DNA of 64,000 bases from Sphingomonas rosea (GTDB lineage Bacteria > Pseudomonadota > Alphaproteobacteria > Sphingomonadales > Sphingomonadaceae). The position numbers were made by a program, and so were the translations under genes. The notes under the pieces were generated by a model. The model was not told the origin of the DNA and ran no database searches. It worked only from the letters and a program-made list of their open reading frames with translations. Location: NCBI RefSeq assembly GCF_039538065.1, contig NZ_BAABBR010000001.1:1712501-1776500 (forward strand), given 5' to 3'. Shown here piece by piece: positions 43,029 to 50,642 of this stretch (its first letter is position 1; each line of letters opens with the position of its first letter).

Positions 43029-43919
43029 ATGCGTATTGGCGGCGACGGGAACGACGGAGATTTCATCGACCGTACCGGGCAATCGGGCGGCGGCGGCTTT
43101 TCGCTTGGTGGTGGGGGCGGCATCCTCGGAATGCTCATACCGCTGGTGCTGAGCCGGTTCGGGTTCGTCGGCCTGCTCATCCTGGCGCTCGGCTATTGCG
43201 CGCTGAGCGGTATCGGCGGCGGACTCGGTGGCGGTGTCGCGCCGACGCAGCAGGGCTCGGAAGCCGCATCGCGCCTCTCGCCCGAGCAGCGCAACATGCT
43301 CGTCAACACGCTCAAGAATACCGACGCGGTGTGGACCGACATCTTCCGGCAGAGCGGCGCGCAATATCGCCAGCCCAAGCTCGTCGCCTATACCGGCGGC
43401 ACGCAGACCGCGTGCGGTGCGGGGCAAGCCGTGATGGGCCCGTTCTACTGCCCGGGCGACCAGAGCGTGTACATTGATCCCAGCTTCTTCGAAGAGCTCC
43501 GTACCCGCTTCGGCGCGACCGGTGACTTCGCCCCGTATTACGTGCTCGCGCACGAAGTCGGGCACCATATCCAGAATCTCGAGGGAACGCTCGACCGCGC
43601 CAGCCGTGCGCAGCAGGCGCGGGGCGGGGCCGAAGCGAATGCGGTGCAGGTCGGCGTCGAGCTGCAGGCCGATTGCTATGCCGGCGTCTGGGCCAATCGC
43701 GCCAAGGCGCCGGATGGGACCAGGGCGATCGATCCGGGCGATCTGGAGGAAGGTCTGCGTGCGGCCTCGGCTATCGGCGACGACGCGCTGCAGCAGCAGG
43801 CGGGCCAGGCGATTCGGCCCGAGAGCTTCACCCACGGATCGAGCCAGCAGCGGATGGAAGCGCTGCGTCGTGGCCTGACCTCGGGCGACCCCGCGCAGTG
43901 CAATTATAATCGGGTGTAA
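43029..43919 (+). CDS. Neutral zinc metallopeptidase, YpfJ/KPN_02809 family
   Basis: Encodes 296 residues. The start MRIGGDGNDGDFIDRTG and a Gly-rich stretch lead to one membrane helix (about 43-62), a linker and the C-terminal catalytic domain with VLAHEVGHHIQ (HExxH), GPFYCPGDQSVYIDPSFF and ELQADCYAGVWA. The pattern is that of the zinc metallopeptidase family named after YpfJ. Substrates are unknown. ATG 43029 has GGGAGAGG upstream; an open frame further left was rejected. A bidirectional terminator follows. Confidence 0.92.
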   Translation: MRIGGDGNDGDFIDRTGQSGGGGFSLGGGGGILGMLIPLVLSRFGFVGLLILALGYCALSGIGGGLGGGVAPTQQGSEAASRLSPEQRNMLVNTLKNTDAVWTDIFRQSGAQYRQPKLVAYTGGTQTACGAGQAVMGPFYCPGDQSVYIDPSFFEELRTRFGATGDFAPYYVLAHEVGHHIQNLEGTLDRASRAQQARGGAEANAVQVGVELQADCYAGVWANRAKAPDGTRAIDPGDLEEGLRAASAIGDDALQQQAGQAIRPESFTHGSSQQRMEALRRGLTSGDPAQCNYNRV

Positions 43920-43925
43920 GGAGAA

Positions 43926-43956
43926 GCCTCCCCGCCGCAGCCTGCGGCGGGGAGGC
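43926..43956. terminator. Bidirectional terminator between convergent genes
   Basis: A perfect 14-bp stem (GCCTCCCCGCCGCA with TGCGGCGGGGAGGC) with a 3-base loop lies between the stops of the metalloprotease (+) and the oxidoreductase (-). It has no long T-run but is very stable on both strands. Confidence 0.65.
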
Positions 43957-43963
43957 GAATGGC

Positions 43964-44956
43964 TTAGAGTTTGACCAGCATCTTGCCGGTGTTGGCACCG
44001 CTGAACAGGCCGAGGAACGCGTCGGGGGTCTTCTCGAGACCTTCCATGACGGTCTCGCGGCTCTTCACCTTTCCGGTGGCGACGAGCTGGCCCATGTCGG
44101 CGAAGAACTCGGCGTTGCGCGGCAGGTAGTCGGTATAGATGAAGCCCTTGAGCATCATCCGCATCGCGATCACCCGCATGATGTAGCGGAGGCTGGTCGG
44201 CTCGCCGCTGTTGTAGCCGTCGATCATGCCGCAGATGGCGAAGCGCGCATCCTTGCGGCCGTGGGCCAGCGCGGCATCGAGATGCTCGCCGCCGACATTG
44301 TCGAAATAGACGTCGATGCCCTTGGGCGCGACTTCGCCGAGCGCCTTCACGAGGCTGGTGCCGCTCTTGTAGTCGATCACCGCGTCAGCGCCGAGTTCCT
44401 TGACGAACGCGCATTTGTCGGCCCCGCCGGCCGAGCCGATCACGGTCATGCCCTTGGCCTTGGCGATCTGGACCACCGCCGAGCCGACCGCGCCCGCGGC
44501 AGCCGACACGAAGACGATGTCGCCTTCCTTGGCCTGCGCGGCGTCGAGCAGGCCCCAGTAAGCGGTGCCGCCGGTCAGCCCGAGGTTGCCGAGGAAGTCC
44601 TTGATCTCGATACCGGAGATGGCCGGCAGCTTGTTGAGCGCCTGCGCCGGGATCACCGCCTCGTCGCGCCAGCCCATCATGTGGAGCACCTTGTCGCCGG
44701 GCTGAAAGTCGGGCGACTTGCTCTCGACCACCTCGCCGACCGCGCCGCCCTCGAGCGGCTCGCCGATCTGGAACGGCGGGACATAGCTCTTCACGTCGTT
44801 CATCCGGCCGCGCATGTACGGGTCGACCGACAGATAGTGGTTGCGGACGTGGACCATGCCGTCGCCGAGCGCGGGGAGGGCGGTTTCCTTATATTCGAAA
44901 TTCTCCGCGGTGGGCATGCCGTGGGGGCGGCTCTTGAGGTGCCAGGCGTGGGGCAT
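43964..44956 (-). CDS. NADP-dependent oxidoreductase, CurA/MDR family
   Basis: Encodes 330 residues of the zinc-free medium-chain reductase group (CurA, leukotriene B4 12-hydroxydehydrogenase-like). Signatures are YLSVDPYMRGRM, LGLTGGTAYWGLLDAAQAK, VSAAAGAVGSAVVQIAKAKG, DVYFDNVGGEHLDAAL and the end block GLFSGANTGKMLVKL. Such enzymes reduce activated double bonds with NADPH. ATG at 44956. A REP-like element begins 25 bp upstream. Confidence 0.93.
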   Translation of the reverse strand: MPHAWHLKSRPHGMPTAENFEYKETALPALGDGMVHVRNHYLSVDPYMRGRMNDVKSYVPPFQIGEPLEGGAVGEVVESKSPDFQPGDKVLHMMGWRDEAVIPAQALNKLPAISGIEIKDFLGNLGLTGGTAYWGLLDAAQAKEGDIVFVSAAAGAVGSAVVQIAKAKGMTVIGSAGGADKCAFVKELGADAVIDYKSGTSLVKALGEVAPKGIDVYFDNVGGEHLDAALAHGRKDARFAICGMIDGYNSGEPTSLRYIMRVIAMRMMLKGFIYTDYLPRNAEFFADMGQLVATGKVKSRETVMEGLEKTPDAFLGLFSGANTGKMLVKL

Positions 44957-44980
44957 GTCTGCTTCTCCTGCTCATCGGTC

Positions 44981-45059
44981 CGAGCCTGACCCGGAACCCG
45001 TTGTTATGCGAGACCGGAGAAGAAGAAGCCGGACCCCGGGTCAAGCCCGCGGCGACGAA
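44981..45059. repeat. REP-like palindromic element, copy B
   Basis: About 79 bp that align with copy A at 42891: TATGCG, AGAAGAAGAAGC, CCGGGTCAAGCCCG and GACGAA occur in the same order and spacing. Arms GACCCGG (44988) and CCGGGTC (45036) make the hairpin. Like copy A it sits 25-30 bp upstream of a minus-strand oxidoreductase start. Confidence 0.6.
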
Positions 45060-45079
45060 AAGGCGGCGTTTCGGGCATG

Positions 45080-45110
45080 AAAAAGCCCGACCACCTCGCG
45101 GCGGCCGGGC
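45080..45110 (-). terminator. Rho-independent terminator
   Basis: On the minus strand GCCCGGCCGCC pairs with GGTGGTCGGGC (11 bp, two G-U) around the loop GCGA, followed directly by TTTTT. It lies 27 bp after the stop of the disordered-protein gene. Confidence 0.8.
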
Positions 45111-45136
45111 CTCTCCCGATCAGGTGAGCCTAGGGC

Positions 45137-46504
45137 TTACTTGGTCTCGCTGCTGTCGTCGTACGTGCCCGAAAAGCTCTTATCGAGCATGTGCGGGCCG
45201 TCCGACGACTGGCCGGTGGTGCCGGTGGTCGAGGTCGACGTGGTCGACAGCGACGAGGCCGAACGATCCTGCTGGCGGTCGTTGTCCGAGCCGCCGAACA
45301 GGCCGCCCATCATGCCGCCCTGCTGACCCTCGTCACGCTCTTCCTGAAGACGCGAACGGATGCTGTCCTTGGTGCCGCTCAGCGTGACCTTGCCGTCCTC
45401 GACCTTCTCGAGGAGCGAGCAAGTGAAGCTGCGGTGGACGCCATTGGCTTCCGGATCGTTCTTGGTCAGGATGATCTTGTCACCGCGGACCTTGTCGACG
45501 GTGCCGATGCGCTCGCCATTTTCGTCGACGACTTCGGCATGCTCACGGATCTGCCCGAGCATCTGGCGCTTGGTCTGGCGGGTCGCGCGGAAGCTCGAGA
45601 ATTCGTTCTCGAACCGGCTCTGATGCTCGCGGCGATATTCGTCATAGTCGCGGTCGAGATCCTCGATCTGGCGCTGGCGCCAGCTCGAATAATGGTCGTC
45701 GTGCGTGCCGCGACCGAACTGCGTCTGGCCGCCGAACATCGACGAACGGCCCGTGTCGCGATCCTGGTCCTGGAAGCGGTCCTGGCGGCCATATTGCTGC
45801 TGGCCATAATCCTGGCTTCCGAAGCCCGACCCGCGGTCCGACTGGCCCCGGCCATAGTCGCCGGTCATCGGGCGATAGCGATCGCCACCCTGGCTCTGAT
45901 GGCCGCGACCCTGCAAGTCGTCGCGGTTGCGGTCGAACGACTGGCTCTGACCGAAGGAAGAGTTACCCGACTGGCCGTAGGACGACGAGCGGCTGCCATA
46001 GTCGCTCCGGCTTGAATCCTGCCGGCCGTAGTTGCCGCCGCCGAAGCCGCCGCTTTCACCGCCGCCGCGACCATACTGGTTCTGATAGTCGCCCTGGTCG
46101 CGGCCACGGCCATAGCTGCTCGACTGGCCGCCGCTGAAGAAGGCCGAGCGATCATTGTCGCGGCCATAGCGTCCGCCGCTCTCGCTCTCGTCATAGGCGC
46201 GCGGTTCATAGGTGCTGCTGCTGCTGCCCCAGCCGCCTTGGCCGGCGGTGTAGCCGCGCTGCTCGTTGTCGCTGCGGGTCTCGTAGCGGCGGCTGCTTTC
46301 GTTGCTGCGGCCGTAGCGGTCGTCGCGCTCGCGGCGTCCGCCCGAGCTTTCATCGCCGAACCAGCTGGAAACTTCGTCGGCCGCGCGCTGGAAAAAGCCG
46401 CGGTCGTCGCCGTCGTTGTTCCGATAGCCGCTGCGATCATCGCGCGAGCGGTCGTCACGGTAGCCGCGGTTCTGGTCGCGGCTGTCGTACCGATCGTAAG
46501 CCAT
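45137..46504 (-). CDS. Long disordered Tyr/Gly/Ser/Arg-rich protein with DUF2171 domain
   Basis: Encodes 455 residues from ATG 46504, which has GGAGGAG upstream. Residues 1-45 are Arg/Asp/Tyr-rich; ADEVSSWFGDE (42-52) is a motif also seen in sphingomonad BON-type stress proteins. Residues 53-270 are low complexity, made of Gly, Ser, Tyr, Arg, Asp and Gln with repeated YGR, DYG and RGG-like units. Residues 273-312 form a charged helix (IEDLDRDYDEYRREH). A DUF2171 (PRC-like) domain follows at about 320-380 (AEVVDENGERIGTVDKV), then a Ser/Thr-rich tail. No signal peptide. An EcfG promoter lies upstream and a terminator downstream, so it is a single stress gene. The composition suggests a protein that condenses or coats; that is inference. 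Confidence 0.85.
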   Translation of the reverse strand: MAYDRYDSRDQNRGYRDDRSRDDRSGYRNNDGDDRGFFQRAADEVSSWFGDESSGGRRERDDRYGRSNESSRRYETRSDNEQRGYTAGQGGWGSSSSTYEPRAYDESESGGRYGRDNDRSAFFSGGQSSSYGRGRDQGDYQNQYGRGGGESGGFGGGNYGRQDSSRSDYGSRSSSYGQSGNSSFGQSQSFDRNRDDLQGRGHQSQGGDRYRPMTGDYGRGQSDRGSGFGSQDYGQQQYGRQDRFQDQDRDTGRSSMFGGQTQFGRGTHDDHYSSWRQRQIEDLDRDYDEYRREHQSRFENEFSSFRATRQTKRQMLGQIREHAEVVDENGERIGTVDKVRGDKIILTKNDPEANGVHRSFTCSLLEKVEDGKVTLSGTKDSIRSRLQEERDEGQQGGMMGGLFGGSDNDRQQDRSASSLSTTSTSTTGTTGQSSDGPHMLDKSFSGTYDDSSETK

Positions 46505-46556
46505 TGATACTCCTCCATGGGGATCCGCCAAGGGGGCGGCGGGTCCATGGAAGACA

Positions 46557-46581
46557 AACGTCATGAAGGGGGTGCCGTTCC
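46557..46581 (-). promoter_or_regulatory. EcfG-type promoter before the disordered-protein gene
   Basis: On the minus strand GGAAC, 16 bases, CGTT matches the general stress consensus without mismatch, in the same form as the otsB promoter. The -10 part lies 52 bp upstream of the start codon at 46504. Confidence 0.8.
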
Positions 46582-46697
46582 GGCCCGAAAGGTCAGGGTA
46601 AGGTCCCGCAGGGCCGAAACGAGATCCTTCGTCGCCGAGACGAAAAGCGCGTTGCGCTCTGCGTAAAGCACCGCTAGAGGCGCCCAAGAACCGGTGC

Positions 46698-46773
46698 GGG
46701 GCTGTAGCTCAGATGGGAGAGCGCTGCAATCGCACTGCAGAGGTCAGGGGTTCGATTCCCCTCAGCTCCACCA
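46698..46773 (+). tRNA. tRNA-Ala (anticodon CGC)
   Basis: A 76-base cloverleaf with encoded CCA (46771-46773). Acceptor arms GGGGCTG and CAGCTCC include the G3-U70 pair that marks alanine tRNA. The anticodon stem CTGCA/TGCAG encloses ATCGCAC, so the anticodon is CGC. The T-loop is GTTCGATTC. Confidence 0.95.
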
Positions 46774-46909
46774 TCCGCGCCGGTTTCGAAATCTTCCCCT
46801 GATGCCTAGAGACGACGACGCGGGGTTCCCGTGTTGGATCGGTCTGATGCTTTCACTCCGATCCGACTGATCGACGGCATCCCAGCGACTGCTGGCGCGT
46901 TTGAGTGCT

Positions 46910-47200
46910 ATGGCGGATACGATCGAGACCCTTCAGCGGAAAATGGAGCGGGCCGCGCTCGCGCTTGATTTCGAGGAAGCGAAGCGCTGTCGTGACCGGA
47001 TCGCGATGCTGCGCGGCGGGGCGACGCCCGATGAGGCGGCTCGAGCCGATTTCACAGGCATCGAGCGCCAGGAACCCGGCGCCATGGGGCTGGGCACCAG
47101 CCAGCAGCGGCTTACCCCGCCGCCGGGCTGGAAACGGCCACCCAAGCCCGATCCGATGACCACCGGGCGATCGTCGAAGGGGCGTCGTCGGCAGCCATGA
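46910..47200 (+). CDS. UVR-motif (UvrB/UvrC-like) small protein
   Basis: Encodes 96 residues from ATG 46910 (an in-frame TTG lies three codons earlier). The N-terminal UVR motif spans about residues 2-34, with LQRKMERAALALDFEEAKRC and RDRIAML. The rest is Pro/Arg-rich with GWKRPPKPDP. Such stand-alone UVR proteins may interact with UvrB-type or Clp-like partners; the role is unknown. Its stop overlaps the start of the DUF3253 gene (ATGA), so the pair is coupled. Confidence 0.8.
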   Translation: MADTIETLQRKMERAALALDFEEAKRCRDRIAMLRGGATPDEAARADFTGIERQEPGAMGLGTSQQRLTPPPGWKRPPKPDPMTTGRSSKGRRRQP

Positions 47201-47472
47201 CGGCGGACGCGCGCACGACGACATTGGCCATGCTCGCCAATCGAAAACCAGCCTACACGATCTGTCCGAGCGAAGTCGCGCGGGCGCTGGCTTCGGGCGA
47301 AAATTGGCGTGCAGCCATGCCGGAAGTGCATTCGGCGGTGGATTGCCTGCTCGACGAGGGCGCGATCCGGTTGAGCTGGAAAGGACAGCAACTGGTGTCG
47401 CGCGCCGGTCCTTATCGGATCGGCATCGCCGCTGCCCAGACTGATCGGAGCTGCAAGCCGGCAACCGATTAG
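47197..47472 (+). CDS. DUF3253 protein
   Basis: Encodes 91 residues. The DUF3253 signature is clear: TICPSEVARALASGENWRAA, then VDCLLDEGAIRLSWKGQQLV and a GPYRIGI end. The domain looks like a small winged helix. Function is unknown; members often sit next to DNA-related genes. It overlaps the UVR-motif gene by 4 bp. Confidence 0.85.
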   Translation: MTADARTTTLAMLANRKPAYTICPSEVARALASGENWRAAMPEVHSAVDCLLDEGAIRLSWKGQQLVSRAGPYRIGIAAAQTDRSCKPATD

Positions 47473-47547
47473 CCGCGAGCGACCATCGTCGACTGCCAAC
47501 AGGCGCGTACGCGCCCCGTCTCCAACGCAAGCGATTGTCGGTCTGCA

Positions 47548-47573
47548 GGAACATCGAGGAGAGCGGGGCCGTT
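47548..47573 (+). promoter_or_regulatory. EcfG-type promoter before the iron-oxidase-like gene
   Basis: GGAAC (47548-47552), 17 bases, CGTT (47570-47573) matches the general stress consensus in its 17-base spacer form. It lies 31 bp upstream of the ATG at 47605 and points at it. Confidence 0.72.
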
Positions 47574-47604
47574 CTCTCGGCATCCTCCAGCTTGCGAGAT
47601 TTCC

Positions 47605-48507
47605 ATGGCCACCCGCTTCCAGTCGACGCTTTCGGGGTCGCAGTTCACCAATGGCGTGTTTCAACAGGCGTTGAGCCACTGGAACCGCGAGCGCCTCGCG
47701 CCTTCCGTGCCCGGCGCGGGATCGGCCGCCCGCATCGACCGTGACGCGCGGATGCAGCGGCTCGAACTGGGCTTTCTCGAGGAACTGCGCGACGACATTC
47801 GGGCCCAGGCCGCGGATGCGCCGACCGACGCCGACGGGTTCATCGCCTGGTTCGAAGGCCTCGAGCGGACCGGTCCTGGTCAGCATGACAAGCTGTTCGA
47901 CTGGCTGGAGACTTCGGCAAACCTCGACGACCTCGAGCTCTTCCTGACGCAGGAAGCGGCGGGGGAGGCGGGATTCGACGATCTGGTCGCGCTGACCCAG
48001 ATCCGGCTGCCCGATCGCGCGAAAATGGAACTTGCGCGCAATTACTGGGACGAGATGGGCCGCGGTAACATGAAGGGCATGCACGGCCCGATGCTGCATT
48101 ATGTCGTCGACGCGCTCGGGCTCGAGCCGACCATCGAGCGCACCTGCTGGGAAAGCCTCGCGCTCGCCAATGCGATGACCGGCATGGCCACGAACCGTGA
48201 CTATGCCTGGCATAGCGTCGGTGCGCTCGGCGTGATCGAGCTGACCGCTCCGGCCCGCTCGGCGGCCGTGTCGAAGACGATGCGCCGGCTGGGTTTCGAG
48301 CCGAGGCTGCGGCGCTATTTCGACCTCCATGCCACGCTCGACATCAAGCATAGCGAGGAGTGGAACAGGGAAGCGATCCGCCCGCTGCTTGAGGACGAGG
48401 CGGAAGGTCCGCTGCGGGCCCGTGCGATGGCAGAAGGCGCGCTGATGCGCCTGACCTGCGGCGAGCGCTGCTTTGCGCGCTATCGCGACATGCTCGGGGT
48501 CGACTGA
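47605..48507 (+). CDS. Iron-containing redox enzyme, haem-oxygenase-like diiron type
   Basis: Encodes 300 residues. The C-terminal two thirds match the iron-containing redox enzyme family (PF14518, haem-oxygenase-like fold, HDO). The hallmark YFDLHATLDIKHSEEW near residues 245-260 carries His, Asp and His ligands of the HxxxDxxH type; further candidate ligands lie in LARNYWDEMGRGNMKGMH and GLEPTIERTCWESLALAN. Known HDO enzymes use oxygen to cut C-C or oxidise N. The substrate here is unknown. An EcfG promoter lies directly upstream and a methyltransferase gene starts 46 bp downstream. Confidence 0.85.
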   Translation: MATRFQSTLSGSQFTNGVFQQALSHWNRERLAPSVPGAGSAARIDRDARMQRLELGFLEELRDDIRAQAADAPTDADGFIAWFEGLERTGPGQHDKLFDWLETSANLDDLELFLTQEAAGEAGFDDLVALTQIRLPDRAKMELARNYWDEMGRGNMKGMHGPMLHYVVDALGLEPTIERTCWESLALANAMTGMATNRDYAWHSVGALGVIELTAPARSAAVSKTMRRLGFEPRLRRYFDLHATLDIKHSEEWNREAIRPLLEDEAEGPLRARAMAEGALMRLTCGERCFARYRDMLGVD

Positions 48508-48553
48508 GGCGCGGACGCTTGCGCTTCGCGATAGCGCCGCTACCCGCTTCGGC

Positions 48554-49480
48554 ATGACCTTTTCCCCCGAACCACTGGCCGGGCTTCTCCAGGAGCTCGA
48601 CAACGAAGGCTATGCCTTCACCACCGTCACGCCCGCGACCCACGCCCGCGTGCTCGGCCGGCGGCGCTACGAGCAGGCGCGCGACCTGCGCGATGTCTTC
48701 GGCTGGAGCATGCCGTTCGCGGCCGATCTGCTGCCGTCCGATATTCTGTCGCTGCTCGAGGAAGGCGGCGCGCTCGACCGGCAGGGCGGCACTTGCCGGA
48801 GCCTCGTTCGCGTTTCGTCGCTGAGCGGACGGCTGTTCCTTCATTCGGCTTATCCGACCGAGGAAGCGGACAGCGTCTTCTTCGGCCCCGACACCTACCG
48901 CTTCGCCCGCTTCGTCGAGGCGCAGGCCGAGGAGATCGCGCCACCGCGGGATCTCGTCGATCTTGGCGCCGGTGCGGGCCCTGGCGGGATCAGTGCGGCC
49001 GGGCTGCTCGAACCCGAACGCGTCACGCTTCTCGACATCAATCCTACAGCGCTCGCGCTGGCTGAAGCCAATGCCATGGCTGCCGGAATGGACGTAGAGA
49101 CGCGGGTCGGCGGGCTTGATCAGGTCGAGGGCGAGATCGACCTCATCATCGCCAACCCGCCCTTCATCGCCGACGCGCAAGGGCGGGCCTATCGCGATGG
49201 CGGCGACATGCTCGGTGCCGGCGTTTCGCTCGACTGGGCGCGGCAGGCGCTTGGTCGGTTGAGTGAGGGCGGCACGATGCTGCTCTACACCGGGAGCCCG
49301 ATCATCGACGGCGAAGACCGGCTTCTATCTGAACTGGCCGAACTGGCTGCCGAAACCGAGGCGCAGCTCCGCTACGAAGAAATCGATCCCGATATTTTCG
49401 GCGAGGAGCTCGACCAGCCGGCCTACGCCGAGGCAGGAGCGGAGCGGATTGCGGCGGTCGGGATCGTCCTCCGCCGCTAG
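48554..49480 (+). CDS. Class I SAM-dependent methyltransferase (HemK-like)
   Basis: Encodes 308 residues from ATG 48554; the frame extends left into the upstream gene without support. The first 130 residues are an all-helical or winged lead domain. The SAM domain has motif I VDLGAGAGPGGISAA, the acidic loop LLDINPTALALAEANA and the NPPF motif in LIIANPPFIAD, which is typical of N-methyltransferases acting on glutamine or nucleic acid bases. It follows the iron-oxidase-like gene and probably shares its stress promoter. The true substrate is not known. Confidence 0.88.
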   Translation: MTFSPEPLAGLLQELDNEGYAFTTVTPATHARVLGRRRYEQARDLRDVFGWSMPFAADLLPSDILSLLEEGGALDRQGGTCRSLVRVSSLSGRLFLHSAYPTEEADSVFFGPDTYRFARFVEAQAEEIAPPRDLVDLGAGAGPGGISAAGLLEPERVTLLDINPTALALAEANAMAAGMDVETRVGGLDQVEGEIDLIIANPPFIADAQGRAYRDGGDMLGAGVSLDWARQALGRLSEGGTMLLYTGSPIIDGEDRLLSELAELAAETEAQLRYEEIDPDIFGEELDQPAYAEAGAERIAAVGIVLRR

Positions 49481-49483
49481 GGA

Positions 49484-50524
49484 TTACGCCGGCTGGAGCG
49501 GTAGCTCGAGGCGGGCGAGTGCCCCTCGCGACGTGGCGGGAAGCAGCGTGAAGGTGCCGCCGAGCTGGCCGGCCAACATGGTGGCGATCTTGAGACCGAG
49601 GCTGTCGCTACCGGCAAGGCTGAAGCCGGCAGGGAGGCCGCGGCCATTGTCCTCGATCTCGACCGCCATCCGCTGATCGGCCATCGGCTGCAACCGGATC
49701 CACAGCTTGCGGTCGGTCTGGTCGTCGGAGAAGCCGTGCTCAATCGCGTTGGCGATGCTCTCGGCGACTACGAGGGCGAGGGGGATCGCCGCCTCGGGTG
49801 CCATGCTGGCGTCCGAATGGCCGGTCACCTCGTGGGTGATCTGCGCGCCGCCGCTCGAATCGATGACGTCGCGGGCAAGGTCGCGCAAAAAGGTCTCGAG
49901 CTTCTGGCCCGACCCCGAGGGATCGTAGAGCTGGCGGCTGATGCGGCCCACGGTCTGGAGACGTCGGGCGGCCTCGTCGAGCGCGGCGCGGGCATTCTCG
50001 TCCTGCAACTGGCGGCGCTGCACGGTGAGGAGCGCGGCGACCATCTGCAGGTTGTTCGAGACTCGGTGCTGGAGTTCGCGAAACAATAGCTCGCGGGTCT
50101 GGGCCAGCCGGGCATTCGCCTCGCGGGAGGCGACCAGAAGGCGATTGGCGCGCTGCATCCAGTGCACCAGCGCGATCTCGGTCGCGGTGATGAAAGCGTA
50201 GAAGCCCATCGCGATGCGCGCGTTATGCTCGAGCATGAAGCTGCGGGCGGGGGGCACGAACCAGTACCAGGCGGCGAGGCCGCAGGTGAGGGCGGTCATG
50301 ATGCCCGCGCGGGTCCCGAAAACGAAGGCGGCGAGGATGACTGCCGGGAAGTAGCTCAGGAACGGGAAACCGGGAGGAAGCTGGTCGTCGAGCGCCGAGC
50401 GGACAACGGTGGCCAGCGCGCACGCGGTCAGCGCGACGAGGACGTCGCCGGCAAAACCGATCCTCGTCATCGGAAAGCGTTCGGTCCAGCGACCACCAAT
50501 TTCTGTGACTTGCTGATCCGGCAC
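49484..50524 (-). CDS. HisKA_2-type sensor kinase with DUF4118 membrane domain
   Basis: Encodes 346 residues from a GTG at 50524 with AGGAA upstream. The first 125 residues hold about four membrane helices of the KdpD-like DUF4118 type (PPGFPFLSYFPAVILAAFVFG). The phospho-acceptor region is FRELQHRVSNNLQMVAALL (His near residue 154), the mark of HisKA_2/HWE-related kinases, and the ATPase part has LVVAESIANAIEHGF, IEDNGRGLP and SLGLKIATMLAGQLGG. Related kinases in sphingomonads phosphorylate PhyR and so start the general stress response. No regulator gene is adjacent. It converges on the methyltransferase gene with 3 bp between stops. Confidence 0.9.
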   Translation of the reverse strand: MPDQQVTEIGGRWTERFPMTRIGFAGDVLVALTACALATVVRSALDDQLPPGFPFLSYFPAVILAAFVFGTRAGIMTALTCGLAAWYWFVPPARSFMLEHNARIAMGFYAFITATEIALVHWMQRANRLLVASREANARLAQTRELLFRELQHRVSNNLQMVAALLTVQRRQLQDENARAALDEAARRLQTVGRISRQLYDPSGSGQKLETFLRDLARDVIDSSGGAQITHEVTGHSDASMAPEAAIPLALVVAESIANAIEHGFSDDQTDRKLWIRLQPMADQRMAVEIEDNGRGLPAGFSLAGSDSLGLKIATMLAGQLGGTFTLLPATSRGALARLELPLQPA

Positions 50525-50569
50525 GACGACTTCCTAACGTTTCGGAACAGAAAAGGAAGCGAAGACAAG

Positions 50570-50600
50570 AAAAAGGCCCCGCGAGTTTCCCCGCGAGGCC
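50570..50600 (-). terminator. Rho-independent terminator after pnp
   Basis: On the minus strand GGCCTCGCG pairs with CGCGGGGCC (one G-U), with an 8-base loop, followed by TTTTT. It lies 42 bp after the pnp stop and ends the expression operon. Confidence 0.85.
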
Positions 50601-50642
50601 CTGTAACTCAACAGCTTAACCTTGGCTAAACAGCCTCGTTCC

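Noticed and set aside
42891..45059. The repeated elements as a CRISPR array or insertion sequence
   Set aside because: Only two imperfect copies 2 kb apart with genes between them, no regular spacers, no transposase, no target duplication.
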